From: Halomonas sp. CH40
GTDB taxonomy: Bacteria; Pseudomonadota; Gammaproteobacteria; Pseudomonadales; Halomonadaceae
Assembly: GCA_041875495.1 (NCBI GenBank)
Contig: CP112982.1
Coordinates: 3,224,001-3,288,000 of the forward strand
DNA length: 64,000 nt
Direction: 5' to 3'
Every line of letters begins with the position of its first letter. The stretch's first letter is position 1. Below, piece by piece: positions 7,981 through 17,165 of this stretch. The notes beneath the pieces are model-generated. The model had not been told where the DNA came from, did no database searches, and was given only the letters and a program-made list of their open reading frames with translations. The position numbers and the translations under genes were made by a program.

Positions 7981-9497
7981 ACCAAACCAGGCAAGACACT
8001 ATGATCCCAGACACCATTATCCCAAACGCTCAGCAGGTGGATTATCAGACACTCGCTGAGCACCACCCCTTTATGCTCAATCGCTTTCTGCCGGATACCA
8101 CCCTGGTGTTTGCCAACCGCCCCATGGCGGCCTTTTTCGGCGTCACGCCAGAGGCCATGGTTGGCCAGCGTTGGCTGGAGGCCTGCCAACACGACGAGCA
8201 GCAGAAATGGCTTGAGCTGTATCCGAAGTTCACACCGGAAGCGCCTCGCCACCGTATCGTCAATCAGGTACAGGACGCAGATGGCCAGTCGCGTTGGGTG
8301 GAGTGGATCAATACCGCCTTTTTCAACGCAGCAGGCGAGATTCTCTATTTTCAGGGAGTGGGCATGGACGTCACCCAGAGAGTGACCGCCCAGAACCAAC
8401 TGCAAGAAAATGAGGCGCGCTATTCCCTCGCCCAAAAGGCCTCCAGTTTCGGTATCTGGGACTGGTATCCTCAGCGCGACGAAGTCTTCTGGGATGATCA
8501 TTGCTACCGGATGTTGGGGCTGACGCCTTCTGATATCCCGCTGACCTTTGCCAGCTGGCAGGCACTCCTGCATCCGGACGACCTTGAACGCTGCAGAAGC
8601 GCCGTACATAACCAGCTTGAGGCGGGTGATGAATTCATTGTCGAATTCCGCTATCAGGCGGCCCAGGGCTACCGCTGGGTTCAGGGGCGCGGCCAGGTCG
8701 TGGAACGGGACGCCCAGAACAACCCTACCCGCCTGATTGGCGTGCACCTGGATATTCACACGCTCAAGGAAACCCAGCTGGAGCTGACCCGCTCTAATGA
8801 AGAGCTAGAGCACTTTGCTTATGCGGTTTCCCACGACCTGCGCCAGCCGCTGCGTATGGTCAACAGCTACCTGCAACTGCTGACCCAGGAACTGGGCAAC
8901 GACCTGAGCCGTGATGCCGAAGAAATGATTGGCTTTGCCCGCGAAGGCGCCGAACGCATGGATGCGATGATTCTCGGCATCCTCAACTATTCACGGGTGG
9001 GTCGTAAAACGTCGCCGCTAACTTGGGTCGATAGCCGGGAAGTAGTCGATGAAGTGCTCAGCTACCTTAAGCCTAAGCTGCAAGAGACGGGCGGACACAT
9101 TGAGGTTCGCGGTGACTGGCCCGAGGTGTATGTCAGCCGCGATGAACTGGTACGCCTGCTGCAGAACCTGTTGCACAATGCCCTTAAATACGTAGATGAA
9201 AACACAACGCCCAGGGTGATTATGTCAGGCCGTCAGTCATATAATTGCTGGCATGTCACGATCAAGGACAACGGCATAGGCATTGCCCCTGACCAGCAGA
9301 ACCGCCTGTTTCGGGTATTTTCACGCCTACAGCCGCGCAGCCGGTTTGACGGCACCGGCATTGGCCTGGCCGTGTGTAAACGCATTGCCGAACATCACGG
9401 TGGCCATATAGACGTCGATTCTCAAGGGGACGGCTACGGCAGCTGTTTCCGGTTTTCCCTGCCGATTTACACTGAGCCATTAACGACCCAGAAATAG
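7977..9497 (+). CDS. Cytosolic PAS-PAS histidine kinase
   Basis: 506 residues with no membrane segment. Two PAS domains (about 20-140 ending GMDVTQRVTAQ, and 145-260 ending GVHLDIHTLKET), HisKA with AYAVSHDLRQPLRMVNSY, and HATPase with QNLLHNALKYV, DNGIGIAP and GTGIGLAVCKRIAEHHGG. All catalytic motifs are intact. Its kinase half closely resembles that of the 4066 kinase, so they are paralogues. The ATGA overlap with the receiver gene makes it the last member of the signalling operon. The signal sensed is unknown; a cofactor-bound PAS is possible but no Cys or His-rich binding site stands out. Confidence 0.9.
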   Translation: MNQTRQDTMIPDTIIPNAQQVDYQTLAEHHPFMLNRFLPDTTLVFANRPMAAFFGVTPEAMVGQRWLEACQHDEQQKWLELYPKFTPEAPRHRIVNQVQDADGQSRWVEWINTAFFNAAGEILYFQGVGMDVTQRVTAQNQLQENEARYSLAQKASSFGIWDWYPQRDEVFWDDHCYRMLGLTPSDIPLTFASWQALLHPDDLERCRSAVHNQLEAGDEFIVEFRYQAAQGYRWVQGRGQVVERDAQNNPTRLIGVHLDIHTLKETQLELTRSNEELEHFAYAVSHDLRQPLRMVNSYLQLLTQELGNDLSRDAEEMIGFAREGAERMDAMILGILNYSRVGRKTSPLTWVDSREVVDEVLSYLKPKLQETGGHIEVRGDWPEVYVSRDELVRLLQNLLHNALKYVDENTTPRVIMSGRQSYNCWHVTIKDNGIGIAPDQQNRLFRVFSRLQPRSRFDGTGIGLAVCKRIAEHHGGHIDVDSQGDGYGSCFRFSLPIYTEPLTTQK

Positions 9498-9545
9498 ACA
9501 GCCCGTTGATAAACACCAGCAATCTGTCTGACTCAAAGCTAACTG

Positions 9546-10868
9546 CTAGACGTAAAAGTCCAGGTCTTCCTGAGTCTTCAGTAGATCGCGCATCTTGATG
9601 GGGTCATCACCAAAGAAAAATACCAGCCCCCAATGGGTGCCAAATGCTGAGCGATCGGGCACTGTTTCTTCGGCAGGCGCGGTTAATTCGTGCGACTCGA
9701 AATACGGATGCTCAATACACTCTTTAGGCATTTCCAGCTTGCTGACCACACGGCGTTTCGGATATACGCCAAAGCAGCCTGCGTAACCTTTGGCATCCAC
9801 CACTTCGCGTGGGAAAAAGGCAGCCACTTCCTCTTTTGTGCTCTTCGGATCAAATACCAGCATGGACGCCTGATAAGCATTGAACCCATAGGCACGCTCG
9901 ATCAGTTCAAACGCCTTGAAGCCCGGCGGACGATAAGCCACCTCACCAAAGTACATTTCACCATCGGCGGTGACAAAGTATTCAGGGTGAATCAGCCCGA
10001 ACTGAATATCAAAGGTCTTGATCAACAGCTCAATCTGCTTGGTAATCAGGTGGCGCCAGCTTTCAAGCTGCTCGGTGGCAGGCACAAATACCGAATAGCC
10101 AAGCGTGACGTATTCGGAAATATTCAGAAACTGGATCTTACCATCGTGGATCCATGCCTCCACGGCGAACTCCCAGCCGTCGAGATGGCTCTCCATCAGC
10201 AAGGGGTATTCTTCTTCTGGAATATTATCAATTTCTTCTACCGTACGGATCATACGGTGGCCAAGACAGCCTGCCTTATCAAAAGCTTTGACATGAATCG
10301 GATCATCCACGTCGCCATCAAGCTTCAGCAGCGTCTGGTTGACGCGCTTCATAAAGCGAATGATGTCTTCTTTTTCGTGAGCTTCTTCGAAAATCCCGAC
10401 GCGGATGCCTCCCAGCTGGGCACGGCGCTTCATCAATGCCTTGTCACGAAACAGGATCGATTGCCCAAACATGCGCGGGTTATCAAGCAACACGGAGTTA
10501 ATCGCACCGGACCATTCCACGGTTTCTTCAAATAATGGAATGGCAACATCAACGCCCTCTGCCTTCAGCCTTTCGGCGATCTGCATTGAGCGGTCGTTAA
10601 TACGCACAAAGTCCCAGGCAATAAACGGTATCTTGTTGGCCGCACAAAAATCGGTCGCCCACTCTGGCGCAACCACAACATAACGACGATCAAATTTCTG
10701 AGCCGCCTTGATCGCATTGATACTCCAGCCCAGCAGGGCGATATAGCCTTTATTGGGATCTTTAGGCGTTTCGGTACCCTTCACGGAATCCATTTCCGGA
10801 TCGCGCCAGGACAGAACTTCTTGAGACATTTTGTCTTGAGACATTTTGGATTCAGACATAGCAGACAT
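9546..10868 (-). CDS. ATP-grasp family protein
   Basis: 440 residues. The N-terminal 45 residues are low-complexity with a 15-bp tandem repeat (MSQ-D/E-K units), then a Rossmann-like preATP-grasp region (GYIALLGWSINAIKAAQ) and an ATP-grasp core resembling carbamoyl-phosphate synthase/biotin carboxylase types (KALMKRRAQLGGI, LLMESHLDGWEFAVEAW, FGEVAYRPPGFKAFELI). Such enzymes ligate a carboxylate to an amine or thiol via an acyl phosphate; the substrates here are unknown. GGAG eight nt before the first ATG fixes the start. The gene follows the metallopeptidase gene after 60 nt, suggesting a two-gene operon. Confidence 0.8.
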   Translation of the reverse strand: MSAMSESKMSQDKMSQEVLSWRDPEMDSVKGTETPKDPNKGYIALLGWSINAIKAAQKFDRRYVVVAPEWATDFCAANKIPFIAWDFVRINDRSMQIAERLKAEGVDVAIPLFEETVEWSGAINSVLLDNPRMFGQSILFRDKALMKRRAQLGGIRVGIFEEAHEKEDIIRFMKRVNQTLLKLDGDVDDPIHVKAFDKAGCLGHRMIRTVEEIDNIPEEEYPLLMESHLDGWEFAVEAWIHDGKIQFLNISEYVTLGYSVFVPATEQLESWRHLITKQIELLIKTFDIQFGLIHPEYFVTADGEMYFGEVAYRPPGFKAFELIERAYGFNAYQASMLVFDPKSTKEEVAAFFPREVVDAKGYAGCFGVYPKRRVVSKLEMPKECIEHPYFESHELTAPAEETVPDRSAFGTHWGLVFFFGDDPIKMRDLLKTQEDLDFYV

Positions 10869-10928
10869 TAATTATTCTCCAGAAATTTATACTTATAAAA
10901 TCGTCGTTAGCTCATAAAAGGGCTTTAA

Positions 10929-11894
10929 TCAACGCCCTTGAGCACCACGACGCAACCAATCATGAACAAAGGCCAGCTTGCGGTGAGCCGCCTCGGAAAG
11001 CACAAAGGGGTAAATATCCGACAGCCCCATGGAACGGTTTACGTGGTTGACCCGCATCACCAGATTAGCGGCGACATTAACCAGCACCTTGGTATCAGGC
11101 TCTGCATAAGGGTCCCAGCGGTGGCTCGGCATTTCGGGCGTTAAAAGCCCCGTGGCAATAAAGCTGTCGGTGATATCGGTCAAGTGCAAAAGGTGTGCGG
11201 CGGTTTCCGCCCAGTCTTCATGGGGGTGCGCAGACGCGTAGGATGTCAGGTAGAAAAGCTCCCAGTCTTGAGGTGGCCCTTGCTCATAATGCTTTTCAAG
11301 CGCAGCGCCATAGTCAGCGCGCTCATCGCCAAACATCTCACGGAAAGCTACCAGGAAATCCTCACGCAGGCTGAGACGCCACCACAGCATGTGGGCAATC
11401 TCATGGCGCATGTGCCCTATCATGGTTCTGTAAGGCTCATTCAGTGCTTCTTTACGCGTCACACGCACCACAGGGTCAGCTTCAGACACGCTAATGGTGA
11501 CCACACCCTCACCGTGACCCATCGGCGCCAGCGTATAACCATCAGCAAGCATATGAAAAACAGGCCTTGTTCCTGGGTCTTCCGGCCTGAACCAGTGCCA
11601 GCGACCCAGATTATCAATCACCCAACGCTTTGCCGCTTCTGCCTCTGCCCAATTGGGAATGACATCGGGGATTTCCAGGTCAGGGGCCAGTGCCGTCATC
11701 GCACATGAGCGACAGAAAGCACCCTGTTCAGGCGCAATCCAATTACAGCCAATCACATTTCGGTTAGCACAAAATGGAGGTGTCGGCAGAAAAGCCCGCG
11801 CCTGGGGGTCATACGCAACTGGCGTACCTTCAGCGGTCAAGAGGTTGTGGAACCATAGCGTTCCGTAGCCTACCGGGTTTGAAAATGCCTGCAT
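10929..11894 (-). CDS. Putative zinc-binding metallopeptidase (DUF2248 type)
   Basis: 321 residues from ATG 11894 (GAGGGG lies 8 nt before this codon; the ATG at 11900 would be too close). N-terminal Cys residues (CANRNVIGC, CRSC) form a zinc-ribbon-like set. The catalytic signature is RHEIAHMLWW (HExxH) with a downstream acidic helix WAETAAHLLHL that can supply the third ligand. The pattern matches the putative zinc-binding metallopeptidase family PF10005. The family's substrate is not established; in other proteobacteria it often sits with ATP-grasp and transglutaminase-like genes. Here it precedes an ATP-grasp gene, so a peptide- or amide-modifying function is a reasonable guess. Confidence 0.8.
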   Translation of the reverse strand: MQAFSNPVGYGTLWFHNLLTAEGTPVAYDPQARAFLPTPPFCANRNVIGCNWIAPEQGAFCRSCAMTALAPDLEIPDVIPNWAEAEAAKRWVIDNLGRWHWFRPEDPGTRPVFHMLADGYTLAPMGHGEGVVTISVSEADPVVRVTRKEALNEPYRTMIGHMRHEIAHMLWWRLSLREDFLVAFREMFGDERADYGAALEKHYEQGPPQDWELFYLTSYASAHPHEDWAETAAHLLHLTDITDSFIATGLLTPEMPSHRWDPYAEPDTKVLVNVAANLVMRVNHVNRSMGLSDIYPFVLSEAAHRKLAFVHDWLRRGAQGR

Positions 11895-11900
11895 TAACAT

Positions 11901-12648
11901 GCCCCTCGATAATTGAAAAATACAAAACCTTTAAAGTCATACATAAGAGCCGATAGTCGACACTATAGTTATTTTTTTAATAGGAAGTACCCATAAAATT
12001 TTAGCTAAAAACTATAATTAAGCGCGAGCATGGTTAGACAACAACTTAACAGATAAGTTTAATTTTGTGAGTTAAACAGAGTGCTTCATGCTTTAACAAT
12101 ACTCATTGCTTTACATGAAAACATCCATTCTAGATAACTTACAACACCATGTTTTCATGTCGTCATTGGAAGATGCCTGATCATTCGCTTGGGCCTGAAT
12201 GCACTTATAAACACACCACACAAAATACACAAGTATTAAATTAACAGTAATGAAGCTTGCCTGTACAGCGCAGCAAAATCACCACAGATGCGGAAAAGCC
12301 AGCACAGGCATAAACATTATTTTTTTAACTTCTTGCAGCAAATTTATAACCGAAACCGTTATTTTTAGTGGAATTCACTGGAAAACAGGGATTTTTTTTG
12401 AACAACTTACCTTAAAAATGTCTGAGGCATCATGTGCGGCAATTTATGTTAAACGGTATTTAAACTATTTTTCCTGCCTTCAGACAGACGAAATCTGAAT
12501 TTCAAGACTATCTTCAGTCGCCTCCTTGGCATCAGTCAGGGTGCTCTGAAAGCCCAGCCTCTCAACTTTATTGGCATTTGAGGGGGATGACATCATGAGC
12601 TGTGTCGCTAGCTCATGATATGCATCAGGTTTAAATGAGGAAGTGCTG
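11901..12648. other. AT-rich gene-poor stretch
   Basis: About 750 bp clearly richer in A/T than its surroundings. It must contain the promoter of the metallopeptidase/ATP-grasp operon (minus strand), probably near 11910-12010 where TATAGTT and AACTATA arms face each other. No convincing gene was found; a possible 82-codon frame at 12250-12498 lacks a ribosome-binding site and family resemblance. Confidence 0.5.
12592..12619 (-). terminator. Perfect 10-bp inverted repeat downstream of phnE
   Basis: ATCATGAGCT and AGCTCATGAT separated by 8 nt, about 30 nt beyond the phnE stop on the minus strand. No T-run follows, so it is either a weak terminator or an mRNA 3'-end stabiliser. Confidence 0.45.
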
Positions 12649-13464
12649 TTAGATGATGGCGTGGCGAACCTTGGCGGAGATCCATTCCGATACCAGGACG
12701 GTCGCAAAAATCATCACAAAGATGACGCTCACCTGATCCCAGGCCAGGCTGTTGATAGAGGCATTTAGCTGCAGGCCAATACCACCCGCTCCCACCAGGC
12801 CCAGCACCGTCGATTCACGAATGTTGATATCCCAGCGGTAAACGCTGATACCGGCAAAGGCGGGCAATACCTGGGGCAGCACACCATAGCTCATCACCTG
12901 CATGCGGCTGGCTCCGGTGGCGGCAATCGCTTCAACCGGCGTCGGGTGGATCTCTTCAATCGCCTCATAGAGCAGCTTGCCTACAAAACCAATCGAGCGC
13001 AGCGCTATAGCAATAATGCCCGCCAGCACACCCGGCCCCAGAATCGTCACCAGTAACATTGCCCAGATCAGGGAATTGATGGAGCGCGACGAAACAATAA
13101 TTGTCAGTGCCAGACTGCGAATCAGAGGATGCGGTGAGGTGTTGCGGGCAGCGAGAAACGCCACGGGAAAGGCCATCATGATACCCAGCGCCGTACCCAG
13201 AGTGGCAATATTGAGGGTATCCCACATGGGCAGCCAGAGTTGATGGGCATAAGTCCATTCAGGCGGCAGCATACGGCTGATCAGGTCCGTGCCCTGGCGT
13301 CCCGCATCCTCAACAAATACCCACATAGTGTTATCGGAGATGACTTTCCAGCACAATAGAAACAGGCTGATTCCCGCCAGCCAGGCCAGGTAGCCAAGCC
13401 ATTGTGCTTTGGTGGTTCGCAGGCGCCACTGCGGCTGCCCCTGGGGAGAAGTGGAAACAGGCAT
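12649..13464 (-). CDS. phnE: Phosphonate-type ABC transporter permease PhnE (second)
   Basis: 271 residues, about six membrane helices, BPD_transp_1 fold. The EAA loop is EAIAATGASRMQVMSYGVLP, followed by SVYRWDINIRESTVLGLVGA, a stretch characteristic of PhnE proteins. It forms the membrane channel with the neighbouring PhnE and the ATPase PhnC. Last gene of the phnD-phnC-phnE-phnE operon, 34 nt after the first permease. No C-P lyase genes are in the window, so the substrate may be phosphonate, phosphite or phosphate. Confidence 0.9.
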   Translation of the reverse strand: MPVSTSPQGQPQWRLRTTKAQWLGYLAWLAGISLFLLCWKVISDNTMWVFVEDAGRQGTDLISRMLPPEWTYAHQLWLPMWDTLNIATLGTALGIMMAFPVAFLAARNTSPHPLIRSLALTIIVSSRSINSLIWAMLLVTILGPGVLAGIIAIALRSIGFVGKLLYEAIEEIHPTPVEAIAATGASRMQVMSYGVLPQVLPAFAGISVYRWDINIRESTVLGLVGAGGIGLQLNASINSLAWDQVSVIFVMIFATVLVSEWISAKVRHAII

Positions 13465-13498
13465 GGTGAGTTCCTTGACTTAAATGACTGAAGGCAGG

Positions 13499-14335
13499 CT
13501 ACTGCGTCCAGCGCCGCACAAAGCTTGAGCTGTATTCAGACAGCAATACGATGGCAATAATGATCAGCAACACCGCCGCTGACGTGTCGTATTCGTAGCG
13601 GTTAATCGAAGTGTTCAGGGTCGCCCCTATGCCACCAGCGCCGACAATGCCGATGACTGCCGATTCGCGGAAGTTGATATCCAGGCGATACATGGAGAGC
13701 CCAATCAAACGCGGCATGACCTGAGGCTGCACGGCGTGGTTCAGGGTTTGCCACCAGCCAGCGCCTGTGGCCCGCACCGCTTCCACCTGGCGCTCGTCAA
13801 GGTCTTCAATATCTTCAGCCAACAGCTTGGCCATAAAGCCAATGGTGGCAAACGCCAGGGTGATCATCCCTGCAAAGGGGCCAAAGCCGAACATCACCAC
13901 AAACAGGATGGCAATAATCACTTCCTGAAAAGTACGCGAGACGGCGATAATCCCACGACAGACCCAGTAGACCGGCAGTGGGGCAATATTACGTGCCGCC
14001 CCCAGCCCGACAGGCACGGCAAGCGCCACGCCAATCACGGTGGATGTCACCGTCATGGTCAGGCTTTCCAGCAGCCCTGCCCAGATATCGTCCCAGCGGC
14101 TGATAAAGTCGGGTCGGGTGAAGGCGGCCAAAAATTCCAGCCCGCGGCCTGCGCCTTCGGCAACCCTGGCCCAGTTAACCTCGACGCTGCTCAGCGCCAG
14201 AATCAGGTAAACCACCAGACCCACCCACAGGGCCAGGCGCAGGAAAGGAGACTGAATCAAGGGCAGCCGACGCCACCGCCCTGCCTGAGCCGCTTTCTGG
14301 CGCTGCTCACTGAGCGCTGCTTCGGTCAGCTTCAC
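13499..14335 (-). CDS. phnE: Phosphonate-type ABC transporter permease PhnE (first)
   Basis: 278 residues with a cytoplasmic basic N-terminus and about six membrane helices. The EAA loop is [20 protein letters not shown], then [20 protein letters not shown]. It starts with a 4-nt overlap on the end of phnC, implying translational coupling. With the second PhnE it should form a heterodimeric permease, a common arrangement in PhnCDE1E2-type systems. Confidence 0.9.
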   Translation of the reverse strand: MKLTEAALSEQRQKAAQAGRWRRLPLIQSPFLRLALWVGLVVYLILALSSVEVNWARVAEGAGRGLEFLAAFTRPDFISRWDDIWAGLLESLTMTVTSTVIGVALAVPVGLGAARNIAPLPVYWVCRGIIAVSRTFQEVIIAILFVVMFGFGPFAGMITLAFATIGFMAKLLAEDIEDLDERQVEAVRATGAGWWQTLNHAVQPQVMPRLIGLSMYRLDINFRESAVIGIVGAGGIGATLNTSINRYEYDTSAAVLLIIIAIVLLSEYSSSFVRRWTQ

Positions 14336-15174
14336 CGCGCACCTCCTGCGGCAACCCTTGCCATTGGCGTCGGCGGCGTTGGGGCAGACGATGTCTCTAC
14401 CGCCGTCTCATTTTCCGGCTCGGGCGTTGTATCCCAGTCTTCCTCACCGTAGATGGTGGTCAGAATGTCGCTGGTCAGCTCACTGGGCGGGCCATCAAAG
14501 ACAATCTCACCGGCACGCAGACCAACGATGCGGTCAGCAAACTGCTGGGCCAGCGCTACATCATGGATATTGATAATGGCGGCCAGCCCCCGTTCAGCGC
14601 ATAGCTCACAAATCAGACGCATGATCTGGCGGGAGGTTTTCGGGTCCAGGCTGGCGGTCGGCTCATCCACTAACAGAAGCTTGGGGCTTTGCAACAGCGC
14701 CCGGGCGATACCTACCCGCTGGCGCTGACCACCGGAAAGCGCATCCGCGCGTTTATCCAGCGCATGGGGAAGGCCAACCCGCTCCAGCAAGCGAAACGCT
14801 TCCAATACGGCCGATTGCGGATAGCGGCGCAGAAAACTGCGCCAGAAGCCTACATAGCCCAACTGGCCGGAAAGCACGTTCTCCATTACGGTCAAGCGGT
14901 CGACCAAGGCATACTCCTGAAAGATCATGCCCATGGAACGCCGCGCATGGCGCAGTTTCTGGCCGGAAAGCCGGGTCAGCTCGGTGTCTTCCAGCGTCAC
15001 ACTGCCCTCAGTCGGCTCTACCAGCCGGTTAACGCAACGGATCAGGGTGCTTTTACCCGCGCCGGAAGGGCCAATCAGGGCCATCACCTGGCCTTTAGGC
15101 AAGGTCAGTTCGATATTGGTCAGGGCGCGGTCCCCGGTCGGGTAGCGCTTACCCAGGCCGCTTAACTTCAGCAT
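14332..15174 (-). CDS. phnC: Phosphonate-type ABC transporter ATP-binding protein PhnC
   Basis: 280 residues from ATG 15174; the frame is open 24 codons upstream but the added part (Cys-rich, unlike the family) overlaps an intergenic hairpin. Walker [13 protein letters not shown], signature [15 protein letters not shown], Walker [13 protein letters not shown], and the switch His in INIHDVAL are all present. A C-terminal extension of about 40 residues is rich in Glu/Pro/Thr/Ala. It powers uptake by the two PhnE permeases with PhnD as the binding protein. Confidence 0.92.
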   Translation of the reverse strand: MLKLSGLGKRYPTGDRALTNIELTLPKGQVMALIGPSGAGKSTLIRCVNRLVEPTEGSVTLEDTELTRLSGQKLRHARRSMGMIFQEYALVDRLTVMENVLSGQLGYVGFWRSFLRRYPQSAVLEAFRLLERVGLPHALDKRADALSGGQRQRVGIARALLQSPKLLLVDEPTASLDPKTSRQIMRLICELCAERGLAAIINIHDVALAQQFADRIVGLRAGEIVFDGPPSELTSDILTTIYGEEDWDTTPEPENETAVETSSAPTPPTPMARVAAGGAR

Positions 15175-15212
15175 GATCTCAATCCCGTTTTTAGTTTGCC
15201 TGATACAGCAAC

Positions 15213-15240
15213 ACGGCCAGAAGGCAAGCCTCCTGGCCGT
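15213..15240 (-). promoter_or_regulatory. Intercistronic hairpin between phnD and phnC
   Basis: Arms ACGGCCAG-AGG and CCT-CTGGCCGT around a short loop, just after the phnD stop. It is not followed by a T-run, which fits partial attenuation or 3'-end protection that would leave more binding-protein mRNA than transporter mRNA. Confidence 0.55.
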
Positions 15241-15263
15241 TAACATTCATTTGAATCAGCGGT

Positions 15264-16250
15264 TTAGTCGCAGTCGTAAGTCACGCCGTTGGCATCGGCG
15301 ATGGTACGAATCACGTTCCAGTGTTCCTGATAGGTAATCGGGATGAACTGGGCTTCACCGGAGTTGGCAAACTCAGCTTCCAGGGCCGAGCCTTCCCAGT
15401 CATAGCTGAAGAAGGCGTCCTGAATCTGCTCCTGAAGCTCAGGCGTCAGATTATGGGCCGTGCCGTAAGCGGTGGTCGGGAAGGTTTCGGAGGTAAAGAT
15501 AGAAACGTAGTCATCTTCAGCAACCACGTCTCGCGCCAGCATGCGGTTGAGCACCGAGTTGGCTACGGCAGCGGCTTCATAGTCCTTGTTGACGACGCCC
15601 AGAATGGAGTTGTCGTGGGAGCCGGAAAACGCTGTTTCAAAGTCTTCGTCAGCTTCCATACCGTATTCAGAACGTAACAGCGCCGAAGGAGCACGGAAAC
15701 CGGAGTTGGAAGTGGGTGACGTAAACGCCAGCTGGCTGCCCTGGATATCTTCAACGCTTTCAATACCGCTGCCCGGGTAGGTGATGATTTCCATCTCATA
15801 CCCGAAGCTGCCATCTTCTGCTGCCATAATGGTGAACGGACGGAAGCCACCACAGTTGACTGCAACAGGCACACCGCCGGTGTTGAAACCCGCCACATGC
15901 AGTCGGCCTGCGCGCAAGGCTTCCTGCTGAGCAGCGTTAGACTGCACCGGGAAGAACTGCACCCGCTTGCCGGTTGCCTCAGCCAGGTGGTCCAGGAAAT
16001 CAGCCCACACATCGGCGTAAACGGCCGGGTCTTCCACAGGGGTATAGGCAAAGATCAGCGTATCTGGGTCGACCCACTGGGATTCGTCGGTGGGAATATC
16101 TGCCACCAGATCGCCGTCATTATCGGCATAACGTGACGACATATCAGCGCTTGCCTGAAGGGCAGCAACGCTGAAAGCACCGGTAATGGCAACGCTGAGC
16201 AGCGAACGCAGGAAGAAGGGCTGCTTAAACGGGTGAGTATGAACGCGCAT
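15264..16250 (-). CDS. phnD: Phosphate/phosphite/phosphonate-binding protein PhnD
   Basis: 328 residues. A signal peptide (about 1-36, basic start, hydrophobic core, cut after LQASA) precedes a type-II binding-protein fold. Recognisable family stretches are LIFAYTPVEDPAVYADVW, RVQFFPVQSNAAQQEALRAG, LHVAGFNTGG and FTSPTSNSGFRAPSALL, the last being the anion-binding Ser/Thr loop of the PhnD/PtxB/AepX group. It delivers the ligand to PhnE/PhnE/PhnC. First gene of the operon, 73 nt downstream of a Pho box, so phosphate starvation should induce it. The ligand cannot be decided from sequence. Confidence 0.9.
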   Translation of the reverse strand: MRVHTHPFKQPFFLRSLLSVAITGAFSVAALQASADMSSRYADNDGDLVADIPTDESQWVDPDTLIFAYTPVEDPAVYADVWADFLDHLAEATGKRVQFFPVQSNAAQQEALRAGRLHVAGFNTGGVPVAVNCGGFRPFTIMAAEDGSFGYEMEIITYPGSGIESVEDIQGSQLAFTSPTSNSGFRAPSALLRSEYGMEADEDFETAFSGSHDNSILGVVNKDYEAAAVANSVLNRMLARDVVAEDDYVSIFTSETFPTTAYGTAHNLTPELQEQIQDAFFSYDWEGSALEAEFANSGEAQFIPITYQEHWNVIRTIADANGVTYDCD

Positions 16251-16322
16251 GGAACACCTATAGGGGATAGGGGTGAAAACATCATTTACAGTTCAATCCT
16301 TGCAGAACCGGATGACGTTTCC

Positions 16323-16351
16323 ACGACAGCGCCATGACACTTGAATGACAC
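16323..16351 (-). promoter_or_regulatory. Pho box (three 7-bp repeats) for the phn operon
   Basis: On the minus strand: GTGTCAT-TCAA-GTGTCAT-GGCG-CTGTCGT. These are three copies of the CTGTCAT-like half-site at exact 11-bp spacing, the PhoB-binding architecture, ending 73 nt before the phnD start. Confidence 0.8.
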
Positions 16352-16420
16352 CTGAGGCGGGCTGATGCTAGCTGAACGCAATCACTGCCAACCCACCTGA
16401 TGGACAATAACAACAACGAT

Positions 16421-16765
16421 TTAAATCTTTGACACCTTCACAGCCGTGCCTGTAGCAACCAGGAATAGCATTGATTTACCACCTCCTGAAATTTCGCTGT
16501 AGTCGAGATCAATCCCAATAACCGCATTGGCCCCCATCTGCGCGGCTTCTTCTTTCAACTCATCAAGGCAGGCAATACGTGCATCGCGCAGAGCGTTCTG
16601 GGATGACTTGTTGCGACCACCAAAGAAATCACGCACCCCTGCAAACATGTCCTTGAAGACATTCATACCAAATACGCATTCAGCGGAGACGATATCGATG
16701 TGCTCTGTCACACGATAACCTTCCAAGTGTGACGATGTGGTAAGCGTAACTTTCTGCGACGACAT
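16421..16765 (-). CDS. UPF0145/YbjQ-family protein
   Basis: 114 residues from ATG 16765 (GAGG six nt upstream; codons further upstream lack a ribosome-binding site). Family hallmarks: [17 protein letters not shown] near the start, [13 protein letters not shown] in the middle and [15 protein letters not shown] near the end. Members form small oligomers of unknown biochemical role and contain a YbjQ/DUF74 beta fold. It is a single gene; its end lies about 70 nt upstream of the Pho box of the phn operon, with which it is codirectional. Confidence 0.85.
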   Translation of the reverse strand: MSSQKVTLTTSSHLEGYRVTEHIDIVSAECVFGMNVFKDMFAGVRDFFGGRNKSSQNALRDARIACLDELKEEAAQMGANAVIGIDLDYSEISGGGKSMLFLVATGTAVKVSKI

Positions 16766-16798
16766 GGATACCTCACGTTTTAGCGGATCAAGAAGCAA

Positions 16799-17165
16799 AA
16801 AATAAACAAGGCAGGCCTTAATAATATAAACCCAGGCTTAAAAAGGAAAAAATACAGTAGCCATGATTAAAACATATAAAGCTAAAAAAGGACCTGACAA
16901 AGCAGAAACAAAATAATAGATTACTATTCTTTACTTTTAAATATATTAGCCATCATCAAACTTATCAAAAACTTTCCAGCTGGTTCAGAAAATAAATAAA
17001 AACAGCTATCCACCGCTTAAATTAGTCAAAAGCAGTATCCCTAAAAATGTGAAGATTAAAGATAATAAGCATTATTGCCAAAAGTTCAGTTTGTTAAAAC
17101 TTCACATAAATCATCCCCTATGGCATGCTGCATTGCACTTGCCGATATTTCTCGCGGAGAAAACA
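16799..17165. other. AT-rich divergent intergenic region
   Basis: Separates the YbjQ-family gene (-) from the diguanylate cyclase gene (+). Strongly A/T-rich with many TAAA/TTTA runs; it must hold both promoters, but no site stands out enough to name. The reading frame of the cyclase extends into it to 17049 without a ribosome-binding site. Confidence 0.5.

Noticed and set aside
9690..10535. 281-codon open frame antisense to the ATP-grasp gene
   Set aside because: No ribosome-binding site or family; the minus-strand ATP-grasp frame is clearly the gene.
12250..12498. Possible 82-codon ORF on the + strand
   Set aside because: A/T-rich, no ribosome-binding site, no family resemblance; likely chance.
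12480..12640. Open frame on the minus strand past phnE (ELATQLMMSSPSNANKVERL)
   Set aside because: Overlaps the end of phnE in another frame, no clear start or ribosome-binding site; could be a fragment but cannot be supported.
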